DNA from: Flavicella sediminum
Lineage (GTDB): Bacteria > Bacteroidota > Bacteroidia > Flavobacteriales > Flavobacteriaceae
Direction of reading: 5' to 3'
Assembly: GCF_006381105.1 (NCBI RefSeq)
Contig: NZ_VDET01000002.1
Span: forward strand, 1,091,578-1,155,577
DNA: 64,000 nt
The position numbers and the translations under genes are program-made. Below the pieces are notes generated by a model, which saw only the letters and a program-made list of their open reading frames with translations, searched no databases and was not told the DNA's origin. Every line of letters starts with the position of its first letter. Positions within the stretch are counted from its first letter, which is position 1. This document shows positions 27,630 to 35,693 of this stretch, piece after piece.

Positions 27630-30401
27630 TTAGAAGGTATAGTTCAAACTCAAAGAAATCTGACTTCCTTTTTTATAAGAACTTACGGTTTCCGTTGTTT
27701 CAATTCCTGTACTTAAAGGTTGTACTTTTTGAGATTGTTCAATGGCTGGGTTCAATAAATTTTTACCCGACAGTTTTAAAACTAACTTTTCAGAAAGCTC
27801 TTTACTTACGACCATATCCAATGTCCAAAATCCATTTTCAATAATTTCATCATTGTACTGTGTCAAACTATTCGCCTGATCTTCCGGAGCTCCTAAAAAG
27901 GCCACTTTATCTGAAGAATAGTTAACAGCTGCTGTTGCATTAAATTCATTTTCTTCTTTTGTATTGAAACTTATAGCCGTATTCAAAATAAAATCCGATG
28001 CCCCTTGTAAATCACTTTCTGTTTTTCCTTTGTACTGATAATCGCTTAACAAATCTTGTTTAAACCACATTTTCGTCGCATTGAAATTTACATTCAATTT
28101 GTTAGAATCTGTATCTACCAAATCTACTCTACCTTCAAATTCCAATCCAAAAATATCAGCTTTTTCACCTGTATTTGCATAGGTAAAGTTCCCTGATGAT
28201 CCTCTTGCCTGGGCTAAATTTATAGGATTTTTTATTTGTTTGTAAAAAGTGGTGAACGAAACTAAATCACCAGACTCTGGAAACATTTCCCATTTCAAAT
28301 CTAAATTAAAGTTATCTGATTTTTGCAAATCTGGATTTCCTTTTGTTACACGACCAGTTGGAGAAACATATTCAAAAGGTGCTAATTCTTTAAACTCAGG
28401 CAAAGTTGTTGTTAAACTAGCCGCTAAACGTAAAAAGTTGGTTTCATTCAAGGCATATTTTACATTAACACTTGGCAAAATATTGTTGTAAGTATTTTCA
28501 ATTGCCCCTGTTCTTCCTACATAGTTGGCAACATCCCATTCAACATTTATTTTATCCATCTCATATCGAACACCTACATTTCCTGAAAAAGCTCCAAAAG
28601 CAAAATCGAAATTAGTATATGCCCCCAATACATCTAAATTGGCAATGTAAATATCTGGCACTCTATTTCTTAAAATTAAATTTCCGTTGTTAAAATTGTA
28701 TTGTGTAAAAGCACTAGACAAATCATCTATAGAAGCAACTTGAAAATCTTTTGCTTTTACCCCAACAAATAAAGAGCTAAATGTTCTTTCTTTGTGACGA
28801 AAATTTAAACCTCCACGTAATTTAAATGCTCCGTCTTCATCTAATTTAGAAAAAGTAATTTGATCTTCAACATAACCGTTGTATTCAAAATCCTCTACTT
28901 TTTGTCCTGATTTACGTTGTTGAAAATCTCCAACATGCGCAAACTGAACTGTGTTCCCGTCTTTAAAATCGATTGGTGTAACATCATCAGGCATACTGGT
29001 TGTTTCCATGTTTACCTCATTTCTAATTCTATTTGGTTCTTCAGACAAAACAAAATTAACTCCGGCTGCCCATTTCAATTTATTCGTCTCTGTTAAATTG
29101 TAATCACCCATTAACTGGTTGACCCACATCATGGTTTGCTTTACATTTTGATCGCGAACAAAGGCACCGTATTCTGATGGATCTTGATCAAAAACATAAC
29201 CTTCACCATTCCTACCTGCTTCGTACAAATTATCTGAAGTTTTATTTACAAACAACGAGTTGTATTTAATTTTAGCATTATCATTCAAGCGGTAGCTTGC
29301 ATTCAACAAACCTGTTGTATTAATATTTACACCGTATCTTTCAACATCAGTAAAAGAATTATTTTCAATATTTGATCTAAAACTTTTAAACAATCCTTTT
29401 CTATGCTCAAAAGATTTAGAGTGTGATAAAGTTGCAAAAACTTTTAAGTCTTTTTCAAAAAGCTCAAATTTCTTTCCTCCTGTTAATGAAACACCATAAT
29501 TTGCAAAAGCATTGATTGTTCCTGGATTCCATGACTGTCCTGTAATGGCTTCTTTTAAACTTTGCGTTTTTGAGTGAAATCCTAAAGTTACATCTGCATA
29601 ACTCTGACTTACTCTAAATTTATCAGACACTTTTACCACATTGGTATTAAAACCAGTACTTAAACCTGCAGTAATTTTATCTTTAGAATATTCTTTTGAA
29701 GAAATATCCACATTACCTGAAGCTTGATCGGCATAATTTGAAGTACTATAGGTTTTACTAATTCCAACATTTTGAATAATATTTGTTGAAAACAAGTTCA
29801 GATTAATATTCTTATTCGCAACGTCATCCGAAGGAATTGGAAGTCCATTCATAGTTGTTGACAGGTATCTATCTCCTAAACCACGAATAAATACTGCTGA
29901 TGAACTTTCACTTTTTGTCACCCCAGCAATTTTTGTTGTGGCACCTGCTGCATTAGAAACTCCTACTTTAGCCAAACGCTGTGCACCAATACTTTCTTTT
30001 ATAACAACTGCGTTTTTTTGCTGCCCTAACAAAGCCTTTTCCGTTACCCTAGACACCGTTGCTTTGACAACTACTTCATCCAAACCTACACCTTCATCGG
30101 CACCCAAAGCTTGATTTACCGTTATATTTTGCCCAGCAACAACTTCAACCGGAACTTCAACCGTTTGATAACCTACAAAACTAAAAACAACCACCCAACT
30201 ACCTTCTTCTAAATTCAATGTATAATTTCCATCAAAATCAGTCGTAACACCAATAGTGGTTCCTTTTACAAATACATTTGCAAAGGGAAGAGATTCGTTA
30301 TTCATTTCTTTATCTGTAACCAAACCTTGTACTGTTCCTCTCTCTTGTGCAGAAACAAAATTTACTACAGCAAATACTAAAACAATTAATAATTTTCTCA
30401 T
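27630..30401 (-). CDS. TonB-dependent outer-membrane receptor with carboxypeptidase-like regulatory domain
   Basis: 923 residues. Signal peptide ending VSAQ; a CarboxypepD_reg-like beta-sandwich (about 22-105, with NVFVKGTTIGVTTDFDGNY); a plug domain starting near LDEVVVKA and containing VFIRGLGDRYLSTTMNGLPIP; then a 22-strand barrel ending ISLSLNYTF. It would use TonB energy to import a bound substrate. Unlike SusC it has no SusD neighbour; its neighbour is the duplicated beta-helix lipoprotein. Pho-box-like sites sit between it and the divergent PhoB-type gene, so phosphate-limited expression is likely. The ligand may be a phosphorus compound or a metal needed with it. Confidence 0.88.
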   Translation of the reverse strand: MRKLLIVLVFAVVNFVSAQERGTVQGLVTDKEMNNESLPFANVFVKGTTIGVTTDFDGNYTLNLEEGSWVVVFSFVGYQTVEVPVEVVAGQNITVNQALGADEGVGLDEVVVKATVSRVTEKALLGQQKNAVVIKESIGAQRLAKVGVSNAAGATTKIAGVTKSESSSAVFIRGLGDRYLSTTMNGLPIPSDDVANKNINLNLFSTNIIQNVGISKTYSTSNYADQASGNVDISSKEYSKDKITAGLSTGFNTNVVKVSDKFRVSQSYADVTLGFHSKTQSLKEAITGQSWNPGTINAFANYGVSLTGGKKFELFEKDLKVFATLSHSKSFEHRKGLFKSFRSNIENNSFTDVERYGVNINTTGLLNASYRLNDNAKIKYNSLFVNKTSDNLYEAGRNGEGYVFDQDPSEYGAFVRDQNVKQTMMWVNQLMGDYNLTETNKLKWAAGVNFVLSEEPNRIRNEVNMETTSMPDDVTPIDFKDGNTVQFAHVGDFQQRKSGQKVEDFEYNGYVEDQITFSKLDEDGAFKLRGGLNFRHKERTFSSLFVGVKAKDFQVASIDDLSSAFTQYNFNNGNLILRNRVPDIYIANLDVLGAYTNFDFAFGAFSGNVGVRYEMDKINVEWDVANYVGRTGAIENTYNNILPSVNVKYALNETNFLRLAASLTTTLPEFKELAPFEYVSPTGRVTKGNPDLQKSDNFNLDLKWEMFPESGDLVSFTTFYKQIKNPINLAQARGSSGNFTYANTGEKADIFGLEFEGRVDLVDTDSNKLNVNFNATKMWFKQDLLSDYQYKGKTESDLQGASDFILNTAISFNTKEENEFNATAAVNYSSDKVAFLGAPEDQANSLTQYNDEIIENGFWTLDMVVSKELSEKLVLKLSGKNLLNPAIEQSQKVQPLSTGIETTETVSSYKKGSQISLSLNYTF

Positions 30402-30470
30402 TATATTTATATCTTATTTTAAGCTGCAAAAGTCTATAGATATCGTGAGGATTTGTTTACGCTTAGATTA

Positions 30471-30523
30471 ATGTTACATGAATTTAATGTTAAGAAAACC
30501 TCTTTAGGTTAAATGATTGTTAA
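30471..30523. promoter_or_regulatory. Pho-box-like elements between the TonB receptor and phoB-type genes
   Basis: Minus-strand reading gives TTAACAA-TCAT-TTAACCT at 30523-30506 (7+4+7). TTAACAT (30493-30487) and GTAACAT (30477-30471) follow, with starts 16 bp apart rather than 11. The cluster lies 70-122 bp before the receptor ATG and 56-108 bp before the response regulator ATG, so it may control both, including autoregulation. Confidence 0.55.
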
Positions 30524-30550
30524 GTGATGAGTTTGCCAACTAATTATCTC

Positions 30551-30558
30551 TATTTTTG
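30551..30558 (+). promoter_or_regulatory. -7 promoter box of the response regulator gene
   Basis: TATTTTTG is an exact TAnnTTTG match 20 bp before the ATG at 30579 and 27 bp after a Pho-box-like element. Confidence 0.5.
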
Positions 30559-30578
30559 CTCAAAAGGTTAGAAATACC

Positions 30579-31271
30579 ATGGAAAAACACGAAATTAAAA
30601 TTCTATTAGTAGACGATGAACCAGACATTTTAGAAATTGTTGGTTACAATCTGAAAAACGAAGGTTATACGATTTACACTGCTAATAACGGAATTAAAGC
30701 CATTGAAAAAGCAGCGAAACATAAACCTCATCTTATTTTACTAGACATTATGATGCCCGAAATGGATGGTATTGAGGCTTGTGAAAAAATAAGAAACACC
30801 GAAGGTCTTGAAAATACCGTTATCGCTTTTTTAACTGCCAGAGGAGAAGACTACTCACAAGTAGCTGGATTTGATGCAGGAGCCGATGATTATATTACCA
30901 AGCCTGTAAAACCAAAAATCCTTGTTAGCAAGGTAAAATCTTTATTAAGAAGAATAAAAAAAGACGATGAATCTTCAGACACTACGACTTTAGGGAATAT
31001 TGTAATTGATAGAGAAGCGTATCTTATTGTTAAGGATGGAGAGAAAATTGTTTTGCCTCGTAAAGAGTTTGAACTGTTTTCACTTTTAGCTTCTAAACCT
31101 GATAAAGTTTTTAAAAGAGAAGTTATTTTAGACAGAGTTTGGGGAAATGAAGTTGTCGTTGGAGGAAGAACTATTGACGTTCATATTCGAAAACTACGTG
31201 AAAAATTTGGAGATGATAATTTTAAAACCGTAAAAGGAGTTGGGTACAAATTCGTCATCAATGAGAATTAA
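30579..31271 (+). CDS. phoB: PhoB-type OmpR/PhoB family response regulator
   Basis: 230 residues. Receiver domain with the acidic pair Asp12/Asp13, phosphoacceptor Asp56 (LLDIMMPEMDG), Thr86 and Lys108; then an OmpR/PhoB winged helix (about 135-228) with KEFELFSLLAS, RTIDVHIRKLREK and VKGVGYKF. It overlaps the histidine kinase gene by 11 nt, so they are a pair. The assignment to phosphate control rests on context: phosphate porin, PiT transporter and 11-bp-period Pho-like boxes beside it. Another OmpR-family role is possible. Confidence 0.85.
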   Translation: MEKHEIKILLVDDEPDILEIVGYNLKNEGYTIYTANNGIKAIEKAAKHKPHLILLDIMMPEMDGIEACEKIRNTEGLENTVIAFLTARGEDYSQVAGFDAGADDYITKPVKPKILVSKVKSLLRRIKKDDESSDTTTLGNIVIDREAYLIVKDGEKIVLPRKEFELFSLLASKPDKVFKREVILDRVWGNEVVVGGRTIDVHIRKLREKFGDDNFKTVKGVGYKFVINEN

Positions 31272-32301
31272 AAAAACCTATGTTTTTGCTTTCACCACCT
31301 CACTTATATTTAGTTTATTTGTGTCAGGTGGTTTTTTGTCTCTTTTGTATTTTAAATACAATATTGTAGATATTGAAACAGGAGTTGAAGTGTGTTTGGC
31401 AACATTTATCTTATTTTTTATACTGCTGCAATTACAAGTTAAAAGCTTTATTTACAACAGGGTTCGAAAAATATATGAAGACATTTCTTTGCTAGATGTC
31501 AATAATCTTGACAAAAATTTAATGACGACGGATATTGATGCCATATCAAAAGAAGTCCAAAAATTTGCGGAAGACAAGCAATTAGAAATTGAATCGTTAA
31601 ATGAGCGCGAAAACTATAGGCGTGAATTTCTTGGCAATGTTTCTCACGAATTAAAAACCCCTTTGTTTACCGTGCAAGGTTACTTGTTAACTTTAATTGA
31701 AGGTGCGGCAGAAGACAAAGCAATTAGAGATCGCTACTTAGAAAGAGCAAATATTGGAGTAGAAAGACTGACTTCTATTGTCAAAGATTTAGACATGATT
31801 TCTAAATTAGAAACCAATGATTTAAATATAAAAATAGAACCCTTTAATATCCTAGAAGTAGTACAAAACGTTTTCGACCTTTTTGAAATGAAAGTCAAAA
31901 AGAAAAACATGACCTTGCGTTTTGACAAACTTTATGAATTTCCTGAATTTGTGATGGGAGATCCTGCCAAAATAGAACAGGTGCTTATCAATTTAATTGT
32001 AAATTCTATTAAATACGGAAAATTGGGTGGCACCATCATGGTGAGTATCGAATCTTTAGAGAAAAATAAAGTCACCATAAAAGTTACCGATAACGGAGAA
32101 GGAATTAAAAAAGAAAATATCGGACGTATTTTTGAGCGCTTTTACAGAGTGGACAAAAGTAGATCAAGAGACCAGGGAGGTTCTGGTTTGGGACTTGCCA
32201 TCGTAAAACATATTATTGAGGCACACAAACAAACCATCTCTTTAGAAAGCGAGTATGGAAAAGGTTCTGTCTTTTCTTTTACCTTAAAAAGAGCTTCTTA
32301 A
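31261..32301 (+). CDS. phoR: PhoR-type sensor histidine kinase
   Basis: 346 residues from the ATG at 31261; a longer frame from 31240 lies wholly inside the regulator gene. Two membrane helices (about 8-30 and 42-60) leave only about a dozen residues outside the membrane, then a short linker, a HisKA domain with His129 in GNVSHELKTP, and HATPase_c with NLIVNSIKYG, DNGEGI and GGSGLGLAIVK. There is no PAS or large periplasmic sensor domain, so, as in other PhoR-type kinases, the signal may come from a transporter or PhoU-like partner. The PhoU-like tail of the nearby PiT protein is a candidate (inference). Confidence 0.85.
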   Translation: MRIKKTYVFAFTTSLIFSLFVSGGFLSLLYFKYNIVDIETGVEVCLATFILFFILLQLQVKSFIYNRVRKIYEDISLLDVNNLDKNLMTTDIDAISKEVQKFAEDKQLEIESLNERENYRREFLGNVSHELKTPLFTVQGYLLTLIEGAAEDKAIRDRYLERANIGVERLTSIVKDLDMISKLETNDLNIKIEPFNILEVVQNVFDLFEMKVKKKNMTLRFDKLYEFPEFVMGDPAKIEQVLINLIVNSIKYGKLGGTIMVSIESLEKNKVTIKVTDNGEGIKKENIGRIFERFYRVDKSRSRDQGGSGLGLAIVKHIIEAHKQTISLESEYGKGSVFSFTLKRAS

Positions 32302-32307
32302 AAAGCC

Positions 32308-33372
32308 TTATGTAAAGAGCTGTAACAAGTCCTTTTCAAGAATTGAACAAGTCCTATTAGAAAAACCTAAAAATGAGTTTACTCTGGCTAAACAAGCTAG
32401 AGTAAATTCCTTTTGACAACAATAATCGGCTATTTGTAGCTCCTGCATTCTTTTTGCCAAATACACTTGCTCTGTTTGTCCTGGGGTTGGAATAAAAAAG
32501 GCCTTCTTTTCTAATTTTTGCAAATCCATAATAGAACTATAACCAGACCTGCAAATTACCAATTCACTTTGATGCATCAATTTTTCTAGATTTTCTGACA
32601 ATAAGAAGTTATAAACTTTCATATTCTTCGGAGCATTTATTTTATTTCCTGAAGAAACCACTCCACGAACAAAGGCTATTTTTCCTTCAAAACGTTCTAA
32701 TTCTGAAAGCAATTTGTTTTCTAATAAAGTACGTTGTGGCTCTGGCCCAGAAAGCAGCACCAATAAGTCATAAGCAATAGGAACCTCAAGTTTATTCAAT
32801 CTTGAAAGTGGGCCAATGTATTTAACAGAAATTTTTACATCTTTAGAGCTTTGAGAAAGCCGCCCCCCTAAATTCATTTTCCCAGAAGTATCAGGAACCC
32901 AACATTCATCAAACTGAGCAATTATTCTTTGATGAACAAAGGACGTTATCTTTGTAGTTAGCCCAGACAATACGGACAATTGATGTGTTATATAAACGCT
33001 TGGAATTTTTGAATGACAAACACCAAATCGGTTGTCAGAAATAATTCCTACAAACTCAGAAGGATTTATATTTGCTTCAATAAATTTTCTTTCTTTTGCC
33101 ACTGCTTTTCTGATGAAAAAAAAAGAAAATAGTAATTTAAATTTTAAGGCGTAGGCTTTTTTAGCATATACAATTCCATAAGAAGGCAATTCTATATAGT
33201 CTAGTGTTGGAAATTCTTTCCTAAAAAAAACCAGTGCATCGCCATCACTAGCAATCACTGGTTCTAAATTATTCGCTATTAAAAATTTCACGATGGGAAT
33301 ACATCTAGAAACATGTCCCAAACCCCAATTTAAAGGAGCTACCAGAACTTTATTTCTTACGGTTTCCCTCAT
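32308..33372 (-). CDS. Glycosyltransferase of the GT28/MurG-like fold
   Basis: 354 residues. The start VLVAPLNWGLGHVSRCIPI has the glycine-rich turn and HxxR of GT-B enzymes in the UDP-GlcNAc transferase C-terminal-like group. The second domain has ELVICRSGYSSIMDL and FIPTPGQTEQVYLA, the nucleotide-sugar site of the family. Acceptor and sugar are unknown. It is last in an apparent operon rnpA, sugar transferase, purD, this gene (4-bp gap to purD). It ends 6 bp from the convergent kinase gene with no terminator hairpin in between. Confidence 0.8.
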   Translation of the reverse strand: MRETVRNKVLVAPLNWGLGHVSRCIPIVKFLIANNLEPVIASDGDALVFFRKEFPTLDYIELPSYGIVYAKKAYALKFKLLFSFFFIRKAVAKERKFIEANINPSEFVGIISDNRFGVCHSKIPSVYITHQLSVLSGLTTKITSFVHQRIIAQFDECWVPDTSGKMNLGGRLSQSSKDVKISVKYIGPLSRLNKLEVPIAYDLLVLLSGPEPQRTLLENKLLSELERFEGKIAFVRGVVSSGNKINAPKNMKVYNFLLSENLEKLMHQSELVICRSGYSSIMDLQKLEKKAFFIPTPGQTEQVYLAKRMQELQIADYCCQKEFTLACLARVNSFLGFSNRTCSILEKDLLQLFT

Positions 33373-33376
33373 AAAA

Positions 33377-34651
33377 TTATCTCAAATCAAATCCGATATC
33401 TGTTCTAAAGTTCATGTCCTCAAACTTTACTTTGGCAATATTGGCATAGGATTTTTTTAAGGCTTCCTCCATATTATCGCCAAGAGAAGTAAAAGCCATT
33501 ACTCTACCTCCATTGGTAACAACATTTCCATCTTTATGCGTAGTTCCTGCATGAAATACAGTAGAACCTTCTACATTTTCTAAACCTGTTATTACTTTTC
33601 CCTTTTCATAAGCCTCAGGATAACCACCTGCAACAACCATAACGGTAGTCGCGGTTTGCTCTGTTAACTCAAATGATTTTTCATTCAGTGTTTGGTTTGC
33701 AACGCCTTCAAATAAATCTAACAAATCAGACTTAATTCTAGGAATTACAACCTCCGTTTCAGGATCTCCCATTCGTACATTGTATTCAATTACAAATGGA
33801 TTTCCATCAATATTCATTAAACCAATAAAGATAAATCCACGGTAATCAATACCATCTTTTTGCAATCCTTCTACAGTAGGAATTACCACTCTTTCTTCTA
33901 CTTTGGCTAAGAAATCTTCATCAGCAAATGGTACTGGAGAAATAGCTCCCATTCCCCCTGTATTTAATCCTTTGTCTCCTTCTCCAATTCTTTTATAATC
34001 TTTCGCCGAAGGCAATACTTTGTAATTTTTACCATCTGTTAATACAAAAACAGACAATTCAATACCATCTAAAAATTCTTCAATCACAACTTTTGATGAA
34101 GCTTCTCCGAATTTTTTGTTAGAAAGCATATCTTCTAGTTCCGCTTTTGCTTCTTCTAGTGATTCTAAAATTAACACACCTTTACCAGCAGCTAATCCAT
34201 CTGCTTTTAAAACATAGGGCGCTTTTAAGGTTTCTAAAAAAGCTTTTCCTTCTGCTAAGGTTTCTACGGTAAAAGCATCATAAGCAGCTGTTGGCACGCC
34301 ATGGCTTTTCATAAATTTTTTAGAAAACTCTTTACTTCCTTCTAATTCTGCTCCATCCTTTTTAGGACCTACAACAGGAATATTTTTTAATTCGGCATCT
34401 TGCAAAAAGAAATCGTGTACTCCAGCAACTAAAGGTGCTTCAGGTCCTACTATTACCATTGTAATATTGTTTTCAAGAACCGCTGCTTTTACCGCTGCAA
34501 AATCTACAGGATCAATCGCTAAGTTTGTTGCAATTTCTGAAGTTCCAGCATTTCCTGGTGCAATAAATAATTTTGTCAATTTATCACTTTGAGACAATTT
34601 TAATGCAAATGCATGCTCTCTACCTCCAGAGCCTAAAATAAGAATATTCAT
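33377..34651 (-). CDS. purD: Phosphoribosylamine--glycine ligase (GARS)
   Basis: 424 residues, second step of purine synthesis: phosphoribosylamine plus glycine plus ATP gives glycinamide ribonucleotide. The N-terminus MNILILGSGGREHAFA is diagnostic. The ATP-grasp domain follows with KADGLAAGKGV, NTGGMGAISPVPF and EYNVRMGDPETE. It is the full length for the family. It sits between a polyprenyl-phosphate sugar transferase (28 bp upstream) and a glycosyltransferase (4 bp downstream), an unusual company for a purine gene. Confidence 0.96.
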   Translation of the reverse strand: MNILILGSGGREHAFALKLSQSDKLTKLFIAPGNAGTSEIATNLAIDPVDFAAVKAAVLENNITMVIVGPEAPLVAGVHDFFLQDAELKNIPVVGPKKDGAELEGSKEFSKKFMKSHGVPTAAYDAFTVETLAEGKAFLETLKAPYVLKADGLAAGKGVLILESLEEAKAELEDMLSNKKFGEASSKVVIEEFLDGIELSVFVLTDGKNYKVLPSAKDYKRIGEGDKGLNTGGMGAISPVPFADEDFLAKVEERVVIPTVEGLQKDGIDYRGFIFIGLMNIDGNPFVIEYNVRMGDPETEVVIPRIKSDLLDLFEGVANQTLNEKSFELTEQTATTVMVVAGGYPEAYEKGKVITGLENVEGSTVFHAGTTHKDGNVVTNGGRVMAFTSLGDNMEEALKKSYANIAKVKFEDMNFRTDIGFDLR

Positions 34652-34679
34652 GGTATTTAATTTGTTTCCCTAATGGGGT

Positions 34680-35255
34680 TTATTTTCCTTTTCCTTTTAC
34701 AACGACAATAACTGTATAAAGGATAATTTTTATATCCGTCCACAAAGATAAGTTATCTATATAAACTAAATCATATCTAGCGCGTAATTTCATTTGCTCT
34801 AGGGTATCGGCATAGCCATACCTTATTTGCCCTAGCGATGTAATTCCGGGTCTTAACACCTGTAATTCTTTATACCTTGGAATATGTCCGATGATCAAAT
34901 CTAAAAAATATTGACGTTCCGGTCGTGGACCTACAACACTCATTTCTCCTTTTAACACATTGAAAAATTGTGGAAATTCGTCAATTCTATATTTTCTTAA
35001 AAATTTTCCGAACTTGGTAATTCTTAGGGTTTCTTCATTCGACAGCAAAGGATCATTGACCGGAGCCACGCCTTTCATGCTTCTAAATTTATAAATCATG
35101 AACAGACGTCCATTTTTACCTACACGTTCTTGCCTGTAAAACGGTTTCTCTCCAGTTGTAAGAAAAATAATCAATGCAATAAAGGGCGTTACCCACACCA
35201 AAATTAATAGCATGACTAGTAAAGAAAAAACAATATCAAATAACCTCTTTATCAT
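34680..35255 (-). CDS. Undecaprenyl-phosphate sugar-1-phosphate transferase (bacterial sugar transferase family)
   Basis: 191 residues. One N-terminal membrane segment (about 5-35) followed by the catalytic domain: YRQERVGKNGRLFMIYKFRSM, RKYRIDEFPQFFNVLKGEMS, VGPRPE and LRPGITSLGQI are all family hallmarks. It corresponds to the short monotopic PglC/WcaJ-C type without the large N-terminal membrane domain. It starts a lipid-linked glycan by moving a sugar phosphate onto undecaprenyl phosphate. It begins 2 bp after rnpA. Confidence 0.92.
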   Translation of the reverse strand: MIKRLFDIVFSLLVMLLILVWVTPFIALIIFLTTGEKPFYRQERVGKNGRLFMIYKFRSMKGVAPVNDPLLSNEETLRITKFGKFLRKYRIDEFPQFFNVLKGEMSVVGPRPERQYFLDLIIGHIPRYKELQVLRPGITSLGQIRYGYADTLEQMKLRARYDLVYIDNLSLWTDIKIILYTVIVVVKGKGK

Positions 35256-35257
35256 CT

Positions 35258-35635
35258 TTATTCATTCGCAATTTTAGCCTGAAATTTTTGGGCAAGTTTC
35301 TGCATTTTTACATTTAAAATCTCCATTTCTTGTGCTTCTTTTGCTACATATACAAGCATCATATTGTAATTTGCAGTGATACCGTCTAAAAACAAATATT
35401 TATTCAGCCGATAAGACTCTCTCATCAAGCGTTTAATTTTACTTCTATAAACGGCTTTGTTTACCTTTCTTTTAGGCACAGAAACACCCGCTAAAATCTT
35501 TGGATTTTCGCTTATTTCTTTTTTTACAAATATCAAACGAAAAGGATAAGAAGAAACGGCTTCTCCTTGTTCAAATATTTCTTCGATACTTTTTTTACTC
35601 TTTAGCTTTTCTTGCTTTCCGTAGGTAAACTTCAT
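35258..35635 (-). CDS. rnpA: Ribonuclease P protein component
   Basis: 125 residues, the protein subunit that helps the RNase P RNA mature tRNA 5' ends. The family motif is seen as KVNKAVYRSKIKRLMRES (the usual RNxxKR with Ser in place of Asn), plus the N-terminal KLKSKKSIEEIFEQG. It is not next to rpmH as in many phyla; it leads an operon with a sugar transferase, purD and a glycosyltransferase. An exact -7 box ends 5 nt before the ATG, suggesting a leaderless transcript. Confidence 0.93.
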   Translation of the reverse strand: MKFTYGKQEKLKSKKSIEEIFEQGEAVSSYPFRLIFVKKEISENPKILAGVSVPKRKVNKAVYRSKIKRLMRESYRLNKYLFLDGITANYNMMLVYVAKEAQEMEILNVKMQKLAQKFQAKIANE

Positions 35636-35640
35636 TGCTG

Positions 35641-35648
35641 CAAAAGTA
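35641..35648 (-). promoter_or_regulatory. -7 promoter box of rnpA, very close to the start codon
   Basis: TACTTTTG on the minus strand matches TAnnTTTG exactly and is followed by only CAGCA before the ATG at 35635. Confidence 0.5.
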
Positions 35649-35693
35649 AAAATAATAGTTGGATTTCTGTTTTACTTATGCAACAACGTTTAT

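Noticed and set aside
28249..28491. 80-codon plus-strand ORF
   Set aside because: Shadow frame inside the TonB-dependent receptor gene.
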